Numbered from the stretch's first letter, positions 1-8,593 are shown. The stretch is 43,083 nucleotides of DNA from Syntrophobacterales bacterium (GCA_021163105.1 JAGGXJ010000148.1:1-43083); one strand, 5' to 3'. Translations and numbers: made by a program. Notes: generated by a model from the letters alone, not told the origin.

Positions 1-818
1 CCTGTGAAAAGGATCTTATCTTCAATGTTAAGAGTTTTGATCTGCCTTGAAAGCGCCCCGTAAGGCAGTCCGCCTATAATCACGACTTTAAAATTAGTAT
101 GGACTGTATTTTTTAGTCGGGATGCGGCTTCGACAAGTGGCTCTATCCCCTTTTTCTTCAAGTCATATGAAACAAATAAGAAAGCAACATCGTTCTCTCT
201 TACTCCCAGTTGTTTTCTTAATGGACCTCTCAATGTCTGTCGCAGCTCTTGATTATATCGGGTTATATCGACACCATTGTAAACGATATCGATCTCTTTC
301 TCGTCTACCTTGAAGAAAGACACCATGTCTTTTTTTATCATTTGGGAAATAGCTACTATTTTCGGCCGTGGATAAAGTCGAAACGGAGCGGATTCAATCC
401 AGGCCCGCACCCATTGTTTCAGTGACAAGATGATAATCAATCGTTTTATTGCCCGCTTAATCTTGTTCTTTTCCGAATAAACTTTTCTCTCTGTCGAAAG
501 CCAGTGAACGCCGCCATGACTTTGATAAACATTCATATACAAAGTATTGCCAAAACCCATGATAACATCAAAATCCTGCTTTTTTGTCGCTCTCTTATGC
601 TTCGATGCAAACAGGACCATCTTGAGCCAGGCTGGAAGATATTTCGGGATGGTTATTTTATGAAAAACTGCGGTTTCTGGTTCGCCATCCCACACTTCTC
701 CAAAGAAATGCACTTCCCATCCATCTTTAATAAGGGAATCAGCAAGCGAGACGGTGTACGACTCCGCTCCTCCGGCATAGCGACTGAACTTTTCTATTGC
801 GAACGCAATTTTTTTCAT
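1..818 (-). CDS. GT4-family glycosyltransferase, C-terminus cut by window edge
   Basis: This reading frame is open from an ATG at 816-818 to the window edge, giving about 272 residues of the N-terminal part of a protein. My translation begins MKKIAFAIEKFSRYAGGAES, the usual N-terminal beta strand and glycine-rich loop of GT4 (WaaG/RfaG-like) retaining glycosyltransferases. Later it has a VYNGVDITRY segment (the PNGVD-type motif after the linker) and a VSYDLKKKGIEPLVEA segment, matching the family's F-(R)-KG-(L)-L motif at the start of the C-terminal Rossmann domain. The donor-binding EPFG-type motif would lie outside the window. It is the last visible gene of the minus-strand sugar cluster, 23 bases after the stop of the neighbouring GT2 gene. 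It probably adds a sugar to the LPS core or another surface glycan; donor and acceptor cannot be told. Confidence 0.85.
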   Translation of the reverse strand, partial: MKKIAFAIEKFSRYAGGAESYTVSLADSLIKDGWEVHFFGEVWDGEPETAVFHKITIPKYLPAWLKMVLFASKHKRATKKQDFDVIMGFGNTLYMNVYQSHGGVHWLSTERKVYSEKNKIKRAIKRLIIILSLKQWVRAWIESAPFRLYPRPKIVAISQMIKKDMVSFFKVDEKEIDIVYNGVDITRYNQELRQTLRGPLRKQLGVRENDVAFLFVSYDLKKKGIEPLVEAASRLKNTVHTNFKVVIIGGLPYGALSRQIKTLNIEDKILFT

Positions 819-841
819 GACACTCTTTAAATCAAAATCAT

Positions 842-1783
842 CTATGGTAATAATTTTGTGTAATATTTGCGGGATTTCCCGAATTTAGCTTTCCAGTTTT
901 TCTCTCTCGCTTTATCCCATTTCCGACCATCAAAATTCGGCCCCTGACGTGTACTGCACCAATTGTGATGCACGATGCTCTTGCCGCAGAACCCACATTT
1001 CCATTTTGCCTCTTCCGGGTATATCTCATCAGTCAACCATGATGGCTTTAAAATTTGTTCCATCCTCAGAAAATATTCCAGATCTTCAGCGAGACCGATT
1101 GGAGAGTAGTCGTCATCAAAGAAACCGATCTGGTCAATCATTGCTGGTCTTACCATAAAGCAAACAGCGGAGCGACCCTCTTTTTGAAAGGGGATAAAAA
1201 GGGGTAACCCTTTGCTCCTGACAAGCCGGCAGAAAGGCTCATGCCCGCCCCATTTTCCATAAATCTGCTTCAAACTCTCATTAACGACCTCTGTTGTATA
1301 TGATATCTGAGGATTTACTCGATAGCTTTTTGACAACGAATGGGCCTCTGTCAGCTCTTCCAATACGGGAGAACCGTTTTCCATAGTGGAGATCCAGCCA
1401 ATCCTTTTGTCCGCTTTCATGGCCTCCACCATTGGCTGCAGCCAGTCAGCACCAAAAAACGCGTCGTTATTTGATACAACATAATAATCGTAATAAAAAG
1501 ATTGGCTGGATATTTTCTCCGGCGCGAACTGCAATATCTGATTCCATGCGGCGGCCACACCTTTGTTTTGTGGATTTCTCAGGAAATAAGTGGTAAACGC
1601 CGGATCTTTAAAATCTTGTCGAAAGATGTCCTCGATATTACTTTGTGACCCGTTATCAATAATCAAAACAGAAACATTGAGTCTCAGCCTTTCTGTTTCA
1701 GTATTTAGATAAAGATGTTGAAGGCATGCTCTGGTTATTTCCACATTATCCAGAACAGGTATTCCGATTAAGATCTTTTTCAT
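842..1783 (-). CDS. GT2-family glycosyltransferase
   Basis: The 313-residue product starts MKKILIGIPVLDNVEITRAC, the typical first strand of a GT-A fold GT2 enzyme, followed by an LIIDNGS motif near residue 43 and a SNNDAFF motif near residue 106 in place of the classic DxD. The pattern (IPVLDN, IDNGS, NNP.NKGVAAAWN, NNDAFF) resembles rhamnosyl- and galactofuranosyl-transferase-like GT2 proteins that extend surface polysaccharides. The C-terminal part holds a CGFCGKS segment, a possible metal-binding or structural CxxC. An AAGGAAG ribosome-binding site lies about 10 bases ahead of the ATG. It lies among other sugar transferases read in the same direction, so an LPS or capsule role is inferred. 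Acceptor and donor are unknown. Confidence 0.85.
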   Translation of the reverse strand: MKKILIGIPVLDNVEITRACLQHLYLNTETERLRLNVSVLIIDNGSQSNIEDIFRQDFKDPAFTTYFLRNPQNKGVAAAWNQILQFAPEKISSQSFYYDYYVVSNNDAFFGADWLQPMVEAMKADKRIGWISTMENGSPVLEELTEAHSLSKSYRVNPQISYTTEVVNESLKQIYGKWGGHEPFCRLVRSKGLPLFIPFQKEGRSAVCFMVRPAMIDQIGFFDDDYSPIGLAEDLEYFLRMEQILKPSWLTDEIYPEEAKWKCGFCGKSIVHHNWCSTRQGPNFDGRKWDKAREKNWKAKFGKSRKYYTKLLP

Positions 1784-1908
1784 ATTTTTTCACTTCCTTA
1801 TCTTATAGAGATTCATATTCTGATCGATGTGTTCGCCACTTTTGGGAACTTCACTAATCACTTATAAAAAGGAATAATCATGGTATCCATAATTTAACCT
1901 CGATAATC

Positions 1909-2868
1909 TTATAATAAATTCATCTTTTTTTTCAATTTATAGATAATATGTCGGATTTGAGCCTTATTACTTCTCCTGTAAGCCGGAATTATAACAGACA
2001 CTTTATTACTTTCACCACCCGGTTGAGAATGAATCATCTCTGATAAGTATGGAAAGAGTTGATAGCGATTCAGCACTAGGTTTCTCGCTTTTTCCAGGGC
2101 CGGGATGTGTCTTTCCCAGTTGTCTTGATTAATAATACGCCTTATTTTTGCAAGACTCTCTTCCGGTTGCCCTATGTCGATTCGTATAAATGATTCTTCA
2201 GGAAAATAATCCTCCAGATTAGTGCATCCATAGTAAATGGGGACGGTCCAGGATAAGAAGCAGTCAGCTATCTTTTCAGTCCAGTAATCCGGCCCGCTGG
2301 TATTTTCGATGGCAAGAGAGTATTTATATGGAGCAAGCCCGTCCCACTTATCTTCGATAAAATTAGTTTTTCTACCATATAAATCTAATCCCACCCGCTT
2401 ATCATTTTGAATATATCGTAAGAATTTTTTTCTCTTTATATGCCCCGGTAAATCCATCGCGTCACTCACTATAGCCGACAGATTTTTTGATTTTGCGGGA
2501 ACTCCGACAGAGATCAGTTCATCGAAGGTTTTGTTTACATGCCATGGGATGGCAGGTTGAGAATGAGTATATTTCTTATCCTTTACAGGTACATAATGGG
2601 TAAAGACTTTAGAAAAAAAATCATGCTTTTCAATCATCCAGTCGCTATGGCCTTTCATGTACGGTTCCTGCATGACAGCCCATATATTCTCTTTCGGGCA
2701 TTGTGCATGCGTATCAATCCCCATTTTGTTGTTGAGCATAATAAGAAAATCACAATCCCCTACGGAAGCAGTGGTAAATTGTATTCCATCCCATATACCC
2801 TTTTTGCCGGGTGTCTGACGAATAAGATCCGGCCAGTCCCAATTTTTAACTATCCTTACCAGTGTCAT
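1909..2868 (-). CDS. GT10 fucosyltransferase-like glycosyltransferase
   Basis: The 319-residue product carries the GT10 (alpha-1,3/1,4-fucosyltransferase) core near residues 183-214: YSLAIENT, then DYWTEKIADCFL, then VPIYYG. This matches the family pattern F.FENS...YVTEK...A...G.VPV..G that binds GDP-fucose. The N-terminal domain is diverged, as usual for the family, and no membrane anchor is seen. The C-terminus is basic (KLKKKMNLL), as in bacterial GT10 enzymes that associate peripherally with the membrane. The ATG is preceded by AAGGGA at a good distance. GDP-fucose synthesis genes (gmd, fcl) are not in the window, so either they lie elsewhere or another GDP-sugar is used. It probably decorates an LPS outer-core or O-chain sugar. 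Confidence 0.8.
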   Translation of the reverse strand: MTLVRIVKNWDWPDLIRQTPGKKGIWDGIQFTTASVGDCDFLIMLNNKMGIDTHAQCPKENIWAVMQEPYMKGHSDWMIEKHDFFSKVFTHYVPVKDKKYTHSQPAIPWHVNKTFDELISVGVPAKSKNLSAIVSDAMDLPGHIKRKKFLRYIQNDKRVGLDLYGRKTNFIEDKWDGLAPYKYSLAIENTSGPDYWTEKIADCFLSWTVPIYYGCTNLEDYFPEESFIRIDIGQPEESLAKIRRIINQDNWERHIPALEKARNLVLNRYQLFPYLSEMIHSQPGGESNKVSVIIPAYRRSNKAQIRHIIYKLKKKMNLL

Positions 2869-2882
2869 ATTGTCCCTTATTC

Positions 2883-3180
2883 AGATTGAATTAACCAGCG
2901 AGCGCATTCCCCGCTACTTGCAACGGGGTTAGCGACCGAATAAGAATAAACATTTTCCTTAACCCCGATAAACGGGATAAGTCCCACCAAAGAGGATAAG
3001 TGCGATAACGAAGTTGCTTTCTACGAGAAAACAACTTCTATCTTACTAATGCGTTAACGAAATTATTTTCTGCCAGAAAACACAGAAAATAATTTCTAAC
3101 TTACTAAACAATCGGAGATTCCCCGCAACTGTCGAAGTAATAGCGACGATTCCGCTTATACGGGATTGCGGGGAGCTTCA
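2883..3180. repeat. Intergenic block of palindromic repeats
   Basis: The 360 bases between two glycosyltransferase genes hold at least three hairpin units. At 3010-3038 GAAGTTG pairs with CAACTTC around a second stem (TTTCT/AGAAA). At 3059-3096 a perfect 14-base inverted repeat (GAAATTATTTTCTG and its complement) encloses 10 bases. These two units also align with each other as an imperfect direct repeat (TAAgTGCGaTAACGAA versus TAATGCGtTAACGAA, each ending in TTACTAA). At 3120-3174 TCCCCGCAA pairs with TTGCGGGGA across a 37-base insert, extending outward imperfectly to CAAT at the far ends. A fourth, CCCCG/CGGGG hairpin, lies near 2909-2926. No gene is visible here. Confidence 0.75.
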
Positions 3181-3232
3181 ATTGTTAGTGTAAAAGAATG
3201 TTCGCAATTTGTCCTGTTGGAGATCACCATAT

Positions 3233-4057
3233 TTATTTCGTTTTGTTGTCAATACGCGTTTTTGTCAGTCCGTTATCACAAAACCATGGAATATGTTTCC
3301 TCCGTATGTACTCTATATTGGGCCCATTCTCCCAATCTCGATTTTTTATCTCGCTTGGGTGCCACAGATGTAATGCTCGTGCTTCCCGCATTATTGACTT
3401 CCCCTGAAATCCTGCTTTGGCGAATCTAATTGCCAGGTCTTCATCCTCTCCACCCCATCCGACAAAGTTTTCATCGTAGCCATTAATATATTCCATATCC
3501 GCACGATGAATAGAAAAATGGCTGCTGCACCTTTGCTTTCTCGCACCGGCAAGATGCAGGCTGTAAAGAATCCTGTGCCTGACAAAGTTTCGATGGTCTC
3601 TGACAATCGGTTTTTCAGGCAGGGAACTATAGGATTCCTCAAGTAAAGTGTTGGATACACCCGTTTGAAATATTTTATTTGTCTGTTCTTCGCTCAAATA
3701 TTTACAAAAGCCGGCAACAAACCTGCCGCGCCTAGCTGCATTCAAGTGGTATTCGATTGTTCCGGGCAAAACCATGAAATCGCAATCCAGAAAAATCAGA
3801 TAATCTCCACTGGCGCGTTTAATACCATTATTACGGGATGCCGCAAGCCTGAACCCTTCATCCCGATGCCAGGCATGAACAATGGGAAAATCGTAAGACT
3901 TAATCAACCCTCTCAGTTCTCTCACGCAGGATTCACCCGAACCGTCATCAGCGATTACTACCTCATCAAAATCTCCAGAATTAGAACTCAGGGAATCGAG
4001 ACATGCCTTCAAATATTTCAATCGTTCATAAAAACTGATGATAATCGAAGATTTCAT
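3233..4057 (-). CDS. GT2 glycosyltransferase with galactosyltransferase-like C-terminal domain
   Basis: The 274-residue product begins MKSSIIISFYERLKYLKACL, with an IADDGSG nucleotide-sugar motif at residues 35-41 and a FLDCDF metal-binding DxD at residues 91-93. The motif GWGGEDEDL at 200-208 is the hallmark of the Glyco_transf_7C (galactosyltransferase C-terminal) domain found in chondroitin-synthase-like and beta-4-galactosyltransferase-like bacterial enzymes; the ED pair is the catalytic acid region. This points to transfer of a UDP-hexose or UDP-HexNAc to a surface glycan. The gene lies 78 bases from the pyruvyltransferase upstream and is followed by the repeat block at 2883-3180. The exact sugar is not determinable. 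Confidence 0.85.
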   Translation of the reverse strand: MKSSIIISFYERLKYLKACLDSLSSNSGDFDEVVIADDGSGESCVRELRGLIKSYDFPIVHAWHRDEGFRLAASRNNGIKRASGDYLIFLDCDFMVLPGTIEYHLNAARRGRFVAGFCKYLSEEQTNKIFQTGVSNTLLEESYSSLPEKPIVRDHRNFVRHRILYSLHLAGARKQRCSSHFSIHRADMEYINGYDENFVGWGGEDEDLAIRFAKAGFQGKSIMREARALHLWHPSEIKNRDWENGPNIEYIRRKHIPWFCDNGLTKTRIDNKTK

Positions 4058-4134
4058 AATAGTAATTGCCAGTCTAAAGTATTTAATATCGGTATTCCAC
4101 TAATCAGGATGTTTCTAATATTGAAATTAAGCAG

Positions 4135-5031
4135 TTATATTAGATCTATTGTTTCCTTTTTCCATTCATTCAACTTATCTCTTAATGTGCTCAAATTTTT
4201 ACTGTAAACGCTGCTATTTACAGGTTTAAATTTTAGGGGGTCAGACCCTAATTCATTTACAGGAACACCCAGATAAGAGAGTAAGGTAAATCTTTTGTCA
4301 TTCGGATTACCGAAGAAAATCACAGGTTTTTTCTGCGATATCGCGGGTAAAACACCATGGAGACGGCCTGTACACACGAAATCGGCTCCGGCATATTGGC
4401 GCATTACATCAGCAGGATCATCATAATTGAAAACATGTTTTGTAATTTGTTGAGCTATCGGCAATTCACAGGCTGCCTCTTGCAGAGAAGCAACCAATCG
4501 TTTATCACGGTTGACTGATAGCGGTTTAAAAAGATCGTTTATCTGCCAGTCTACATATTTTCTGGCAAAACCGATTATATCATACGGTATCACTGAGCTC
4601 TCTTTAACTTCCGGCAGTAACATTGTCGGACAACCAATAAACTTCACGGGTACTCCTGCTTTCTTACATTGATCATACGTGTGTAAATCTCTAATACCAA
4701 GAGACCCATCAATATGTTTCATGGCCTTAAAATTTAATTTGAATAATGGATGCCATCCCCCCGCGCCGATACAAAATTTTGGTGGTTTCATTTTCTTCAA
4801 TGAATTCATTGCCTCGCCTTGGCCTTTTCCCTTAGCAAGAATAGTAGCTCCTGGAAGTAAAATGAAATCGCATTGGTTGATCTGGTCTATTTGGAATCGT
4901 CGCGGGTTTACAAACATTGGGATCGAGACCGATGGTTCCGGCAAACCGAGGACTTTCTTAATAGCATATTCGATTAGTCGATTGCCTCGATTTGATTCGG
5001 GTGTATCTATAGTCAATATTCCGTATCTCAT
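4135..5031 (-). CDS. Polysaccharide pyruvyl transferase family protein
   Basis: The product (298 residues from the ATG at 5029-5031) fits the polysaccharide pyruvyl transferase family (WcaK/CsaB/AmsJ type). It has an N-terminal TIDTPESNRGNRLIEYAI segment (the N.GD/GN.... loop), a FILLPGATIL segment (the family's gG.g.l strand) and a C-terminal FVCTGRLHGVLPAISQKKPV segment, which corresponds to the conserved R.H...A...g.P motif. Such enzymes transfer pyruvate from phosphoenolpyruvate to make ketals on sugars. A TTG 33 bases further upstream would also keep the frame open, but the ATG starts the beta strand expected of the family. It lies between a GT2 gene and the PP-loop ATPase, so a pyruvylated LPS or surface glycan is inferred. 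Confidence 0.75.
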   Translation of the reverse strand: MRYGILTIDTPESNRGNRLIEYAIKKVLGLPEPSVSIPMFVNPRRFQIDQINQCDFILLPGATILAKGKGQGEAMNSLKKMKPPKFCIGAGGWHPLFKLNFKAMKHIDGSLGIRDLHTYDQCKKAGVPVKFIGCPTMLLPEVKESSVIPYDIIGFARKYVDWQINDLFKPLSVNRDKRLVASLQEAACELPIAQQITKHVFNYDDPADVMRQYAGADFVCTGRLHGVLPAISQKKPVIFFGNPNDKRFTLLSYLGVPVNELGSDPLKFKPVNSSVYSKNLSTLRDKLNEWKKETIDLI

Positions 5032-5124
5032 TTTTTTACTTTTGTTACTTTGATCGATTCGCAAAAAACCGGCGAGATTTCTTTCGAATGTGCCAACTTT
5101 CTTACGTAAAACTAAAAGATCAAT

Positions 5125-6285
5125 TCAATCCTTTCCGGGTTTTATACGCGTGAACACGTTACTCAATTGAGATTTTATCCGCCGTGTTTCACGCATCAAT
5201 TTTGTGCGCCATTGTGGCCGGTTTAAAACCAGTTTCAAAGCTTGATATAGCTCTCCATAATCCTTGTTTTGCTCCAATGCCTCCAGACTCGTTGTAAGGT
5301 TTATGCGACCACTATCAAGAATAAGCAGTTGCGATACCCTCTTGATATCCAAGCCAGTGTTAAACGTTGTGCAACGATCCAGGGCATCAACAGCCTGCAG
5401 ACTAATCATTGTGCTCAGGCATTTCCCGCATTGGCCGCAGTTATAGGCTCCATCACGATTTTCATAACAGACTCGAAGTGACTGCAGGGCCTTGTCAAAC
5501 TCGCTTATCATGGCAACCTTCTGTATCCGGTTTGCTTCACACCCATCATGAACGAACTCGAGAGTCTCTGTACCCCACAGAGGATCTATTAACGGGTGAG
5601 AACCCGAGGGGCGGTGGAGATTCGGATAAGCATAGGAAGCAGCAATGTATATCCGCTTGAAATAAGGGTATAGAAGATGCCCGACGCATGTAAGCGCGGG
5701 CCCATGCCCCAGAATTCCCCACCCAACGTATTTCTCCAGAAAGGAGAGACGCAGGTTGGTTTTCACCTCTATGACCCGCTTGCCGAAATGTGAGCCAACG
5801 TCGCGAACCATGGTTAGCGTTTTCTCATGAAGATTGTTATCATCAATATCTACGTCGAATCCATGCACAAAGATAAGATCTGTGATCTCATCGCGGTTTT
5901 TTAAGAGTGTATAGAAGGAATCTACACCACCTGAAAAGAATACGCCTACTCTCTGTTCCTTTGTGTCGGTTTTTTTTACGGGTGTTGCCTTCTCAATTTT
6001 TACACTGTGAAGTGAGGGATGCCAGGAACGGTAGATGTCTGACAGGGTGTTAATTGATTCAAGCAGGCGCGGGCTCACCTCTCCATCAACGACCAAGATA
6101 TCCGTGTGTTTCATGCCGGGTAAAAGTGCAAGCGTAAGAAAAGCGTCCATATTATTGGCCAGTTGGATATCTTTACTTTCAAAGAAGAGGTCATGCTCGT
6201 TTGTCCCCATCTGCATGGTGACTCTTACCGGCGCATCTTTGGTTGTGGATTGGATGGATTTAATATACAGAGTCTCGGTGCTCAT
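5125..6285 (-). CDS. QueC-like PP-loop ATP pyrophosphatase in sugar cluster
   Basis: The 386-residue product has a clear PP-loop, FFSGGVDSF at residues 116-124, that binds ATP and adenylates a substrate. Further on, Cys273, Cys283, Cys286 and Cys289 form C-x9-C-x2-C-x2-C, close to the zinc site of the QueC/ExsB 7-cyano-7-deazaguanine synthases. The conserved NLHEKTLTMVRDV, ASYAY and GSHPLIDPLW segments lie between. About 110 N-terminal residues are extra relative to QueC. The ATG at 6283-6285 is chosen because it overlaps the stop of the upstream GT9 gene as ATGA. This family is often found in exopolysaccharide and secondary-metabolite clusters and usually stays unnamed. By analogy with WbpG-type sugar amidotransferases it may amidate or otherwise modify a sugar acid, but the substrate is unknown and queuosine synthesis is unlikely given its neighbours. 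Confidence 0.8.
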   Translation of the reverse strand: MSTETLYIKSIQSTTKDAPVRVTMQMGTNEHDLFFESKDIQLANNMDAFLTLALLPGMKHTDILVVDGEVSPRLLESINTLSDIYRSWHPSLHSVKIEKATPVKKTDTKEQRVGVFFSGGVDSFYTLLKNRDEITDLIFVHGFDVDIDDNNLHEKTLTMVRDVGSHFGKRVIEVKTNLRLSFLEKYVGWGILGHGPALTCVGHLLYPYFKRIYIAASYAYPNLHRPSGSHPLIDPLWGTETLEFVHDGCEANRIQKVAMISEFDKALQSLRVCYENRDGAYNCGQCGKCLSTMISLQAVDALDRCTTFNTGLDIKRVSQLLILDSGRINLTTSLEALEQNKDYGELYQALKLVLNRPQWRTKLMRETRRIKSQLSNVFTRIKPGKD

Positions 6286-7391
6286 GTCGCAACCTCTCCG
6301 GATTTGTTTAAAGAGACTGACCGGCGCATCTGGGTTTTTACTACGTCTTGCACTTCTTCGAAAGTCAGTTCCTCCAGACAACGGCTGAAACCGCTATCCT
6401 CACACCCTTTGTTTTTGCAGGGCACACATGGGAAATCTTTATGGACTACCCGGTGTTCCGCACCCCTTGGTGCCCAGGCAATATATGACGAAGGACCAAA
6501 TATGCACACTGTGGGCAGGCCTACCGCTGCGGCAATATGGACTCCGGCGCTGTCGACGCCGATAAATAACCTGCATGTCTTAAAAACAGCGGCCAGTGTT
6601 CCTATGAAAGTTCTGCCCGCTAAATTGTATGTATTTTGTGGACATTTCTTTATTATTTCATCCGCGCGTTCCCTTTCATCAAGAGAACCTGTAATAATAA
6701 CAGAGACGTTGTATTCCGATATGAGCCAGTGGATAAGTTGAATGTACTTATCCATTCCCCATTCCTTGTATTTCCATAGAGAAAAAGGCTGAACGGCAAT
6801 GATCGGCCGGTCTGATGGAACCCCCTCGTTTTTTAAAAGGACTTTAGCTTTTTGATATCTGTCATCAGGAATATCATGCTCAGGCCGGAGATTGTCTGTT
6901 TTGATATTATAAGCTTCCAGAAGACCAAGGTAATATTGGGTCATATGCCCTCCCGGATTGGATTCGGGAATAACCAGATGGGTAAAAACTCTGTTTCGCC
7001 AGATCTTTCCATCATTGGCAAAAAAGCCTATCTTCTGCCGTGCTCTGGAAAGAAGCGCAAGAAAAGCCCCCCGCTCACCCGTTCTCATATCGACAGCTAA
7101 ATCAAAATGGAATCTGCGCAAATCTGAAAAAAACTTTTTTTGATATCGTAATTCCTCTATCCATGTTCTTTTTTCTTCATTTATGGAAATTACATCCGAG
7201 GCCCACCTGCAATCTTCCATCAACTCCCTTGCTTTTTCCCTTACCGCAACGATTATATTAGCCTGTGGAAAATTTTCATGCAGCGCCCTGACAGAGGGAA
7301 AAGAAAGAACAACATCCCCGATATCACCGAGCTGTATCAGCAGGATATTGCGAATGTCTTCTTTGGATATATTATTTCCCTTAACAAACAT
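6282..7391 (-). CDS. GT9-family (heptosyltransferase-like) glycosyltransferase
   Basis: The product (369 residues from the ATG at 7389-7391; 378 from an alternative ATG at 7416-7418) is a GT9 enzyme. NILLIQLGDIGDVVLSFPS at the N-terminus is the acceptor-side strand and loop with the catalytic Asp of WaaC/WaaF. LFIGVDSAGVHIAAAVGLPT followed by CIFGPS is the ADP-heptose-binding C-terminal motif. It ends with a Cys-rich segment (CVPCKNKGC...C) like the two core heptosyltransferases at 11542 and 13145. Its stop overlaps the next gene's start as ATGA. The 7391 start leaves 4 bases after the stop of the upstream GT4 gene; the earlier ATG would overlap that gene by 23 bases. As waaC and waaF are both present elsewhere, this is probably a third heptose or other sugar transferase of the core. 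Confidence 0.85.
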   Translation of the reverse strand: MFVKGNNISKEDIRNILLIQLGDIGDVVLSFPSVRALHENFPQANIIVAVREKARELMEDCRWASDVISINEEKRTWIEELRYQKKFFSDLRRFHFDLAVDMRTGERGAFLALLSRARQKIGFFANDGKIWRNRVFTHLVIPESNPGGHMTQYYLGLLEAYNIKTDNLRPEHDIPDDRYQKAKVLLKNEGVPSDRPIIAVQPFSLWKYKEWGMDKYIQLIHWLISEYNVSVIITGSLDERERADEIIKKCPQNTYNLAGRTFIGTLAAVFKTCRLFIGVDSAGVHIAAAVGLPTVCIFGPSSYIAWAPRGAEHRVVHKDFPCVPCKNKGCEDSGFSRCLEELTFEEVQDVVKTQMRRSVSLNKSGEVAT

Positions 7392-7395
7392 AGGT

Positions 7396-8526
7396 TCAGC
7401 TGCCCACCATTTCATCATAGATCTTCAGTACTTTATCCGCCATGATATTCCAGGTATTATTTGTTGCCGTCTTATGCGCCTCTTTTGCCATATTCTCTCT
7501 GTTTTTTTCATTCAGCATAAACTCGATTCTGGAACTTATTGAATCAACATTTTCTTTTTCAACGACAAATCCATTGATGCCATCCTTAACCAGATCCATT
7601 GCCCCCACATTATCACTGATGATTACAGGTAATGAAGCGGACATTGCTTCCAACACCACCATGCCGAAAGTGTCAAATTCTGAAGGCATCGCAAAAATAT
7701 CTGAAGCCATGTAAATTTGCTCAATATTATCCTTCCAAATTCCTGAAAAGATAACATTATCTTTTATACCCAATTTCTGCGCCAGGTTACCGTATTTTTT
7801 TTCATTTCCTTTTCCAACCACTAAAAGTTTAAGATTCCCTGATGGATGCTTCGATTTTGTCGTGGTCATTGCAGCCATGAGATTGTCCAGTCCCTTGAGT
7901 TCGAAATTCATGCTGACAAACAGAACTACCATGTCGGTTTCATCTATCTCAAACCGCTTTCTTATTTCACCGCGGCAGATTTTCCTGTCGAGTTTATCAA
8001 ATCTGTCTATGTCGACGCCGGGGTGAACAACCTGGACCTTTCCCGGATCAACGTCAAATTCTTGGGTAAATTTATCCTTTGCTATGCCTGACACAGGAAG
8101 AAACATCCGGCATTTTCCATGGTTGATCAAACTCTCTTCGACCCGGATTGTGCCATAATCAAAGAGGCTCATGCTTTTTCTCCGGACTTTCTTAACCCAG
8201 AATCGATGTGGAACACCATGCATGGTAAATATATCGGCATGAAAAATTCTGTCGTGTGTGTGAATAATATCAAAGTTCATTTTTGCCATTTTGCGATTGG
8301 CAAACCAGGCAAAACTGATAGTGGTCAAGAATTTAGGGAATGAGATGACGGGGACTTTATGAAACGTAATGTGATCAGATTGAGACTCCCATTTATTTGC
8401 AAAGACATGGACATCATAGCGATGGTCCGAGGCAATACGTTCCGTTAATTCCCGAACGAATTTCTCCCCGCCGCCCACCAGTCCATATTTGGGAACCACA
8501 ATTGCTATCTTGCACCTTTTAAGCAC
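7396..8526 (-). CDS. GT4-family glycosyltransferase
   Basis: The product (376 residues) is a full-length GT4 retaining glycosyltransferase. Near the start it has CKIAIVVPKYGLVGGGEKF (donor/acceptor glycine loop), then IIHTHDR, then VVHPGVDIDRF (linker motif), FVSMNFELKGLDNLM, and MPSEFDTFGMVVLEAMSASLP, where the E...FG...E pattern contacts the nucleotide sugar. The GTG at 8524-8526 is preferred as start because GAGGA lies six bases ahead; an in-frame TTG at 8536-8538 is the alternative. It resembles WaaG-like LPS core transferases. It lies immediately upstream of the GT9 gene and 68 bases downstream of a small reading frame that follows msbA, so it belongs to the core-sugar operon. Confidence 0.85.
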   Translation of the reverse strand: MLKRCKIAIVVPKYGLVGGGEKFVRELTERIASDHRYDVHVFANKWESQSDHITFHKVPVISFPKFLTTISFAWFANRKMAKMNFDIIHTHDRIFHADIFTMHGVPHRFWVKKVRRKSMSLFDYGTIRVEESLINHGKCRMFLPVSGIAKDKFTQEFDVDPGKVQVVHPGVDIDRFDKLDRKICRGEIRKRFEIDETDMVVLFVSMNFELKGLDNLMAAMTTTKSKHPSGNLKLLVVGKGNEKKYGNLAQKLGIKDNVIFSGIWKDNIEQIYMASDIFAMPSEFDTFGMVVLEAMSASLPVIISDNVGAMDLVKDGINGFVVEKENVDSISSRIEFMLNEKNRENMAKEAHKTATNNTWNIMADKVLKIYDEMVGS

Positions 8527-8557
8527 TATTTTCCTCAATGTTCCTTGATACCGTTAC

Positions 8558-8580
8558 GGCAGGGAAACAGTTTCTCTGCC
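8558..8580. other. Short intergenic hairpin
   Basis: GGCAG and CTGCC enclose an inner GAAA/TTTC stem (loop CAG), just ahead of the GT4 gene on the minus strand. There is no T-run after it on either strand, so it is not a convincing intrinsic terminator. It could be an RNA structure separating expression of msbA and the sugar cluster. Confidence 0.35.
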
Positions 8581-8593
8581 TCACCAGATGATA

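Noticed and set aside
1909-2030. VSVIIPAYRR in the C-terminal part of the GT10 protein, resembling a GT2 N-terminus
   Set aside because: The segment is followed only by a short basic tail, as in other GT10 C-termini, and no GT2 domain follows.
2883-3180. CRISPR array
   Set aside because: The repeats are few, palindromic and diverged, with no regular spacers or cas genes.
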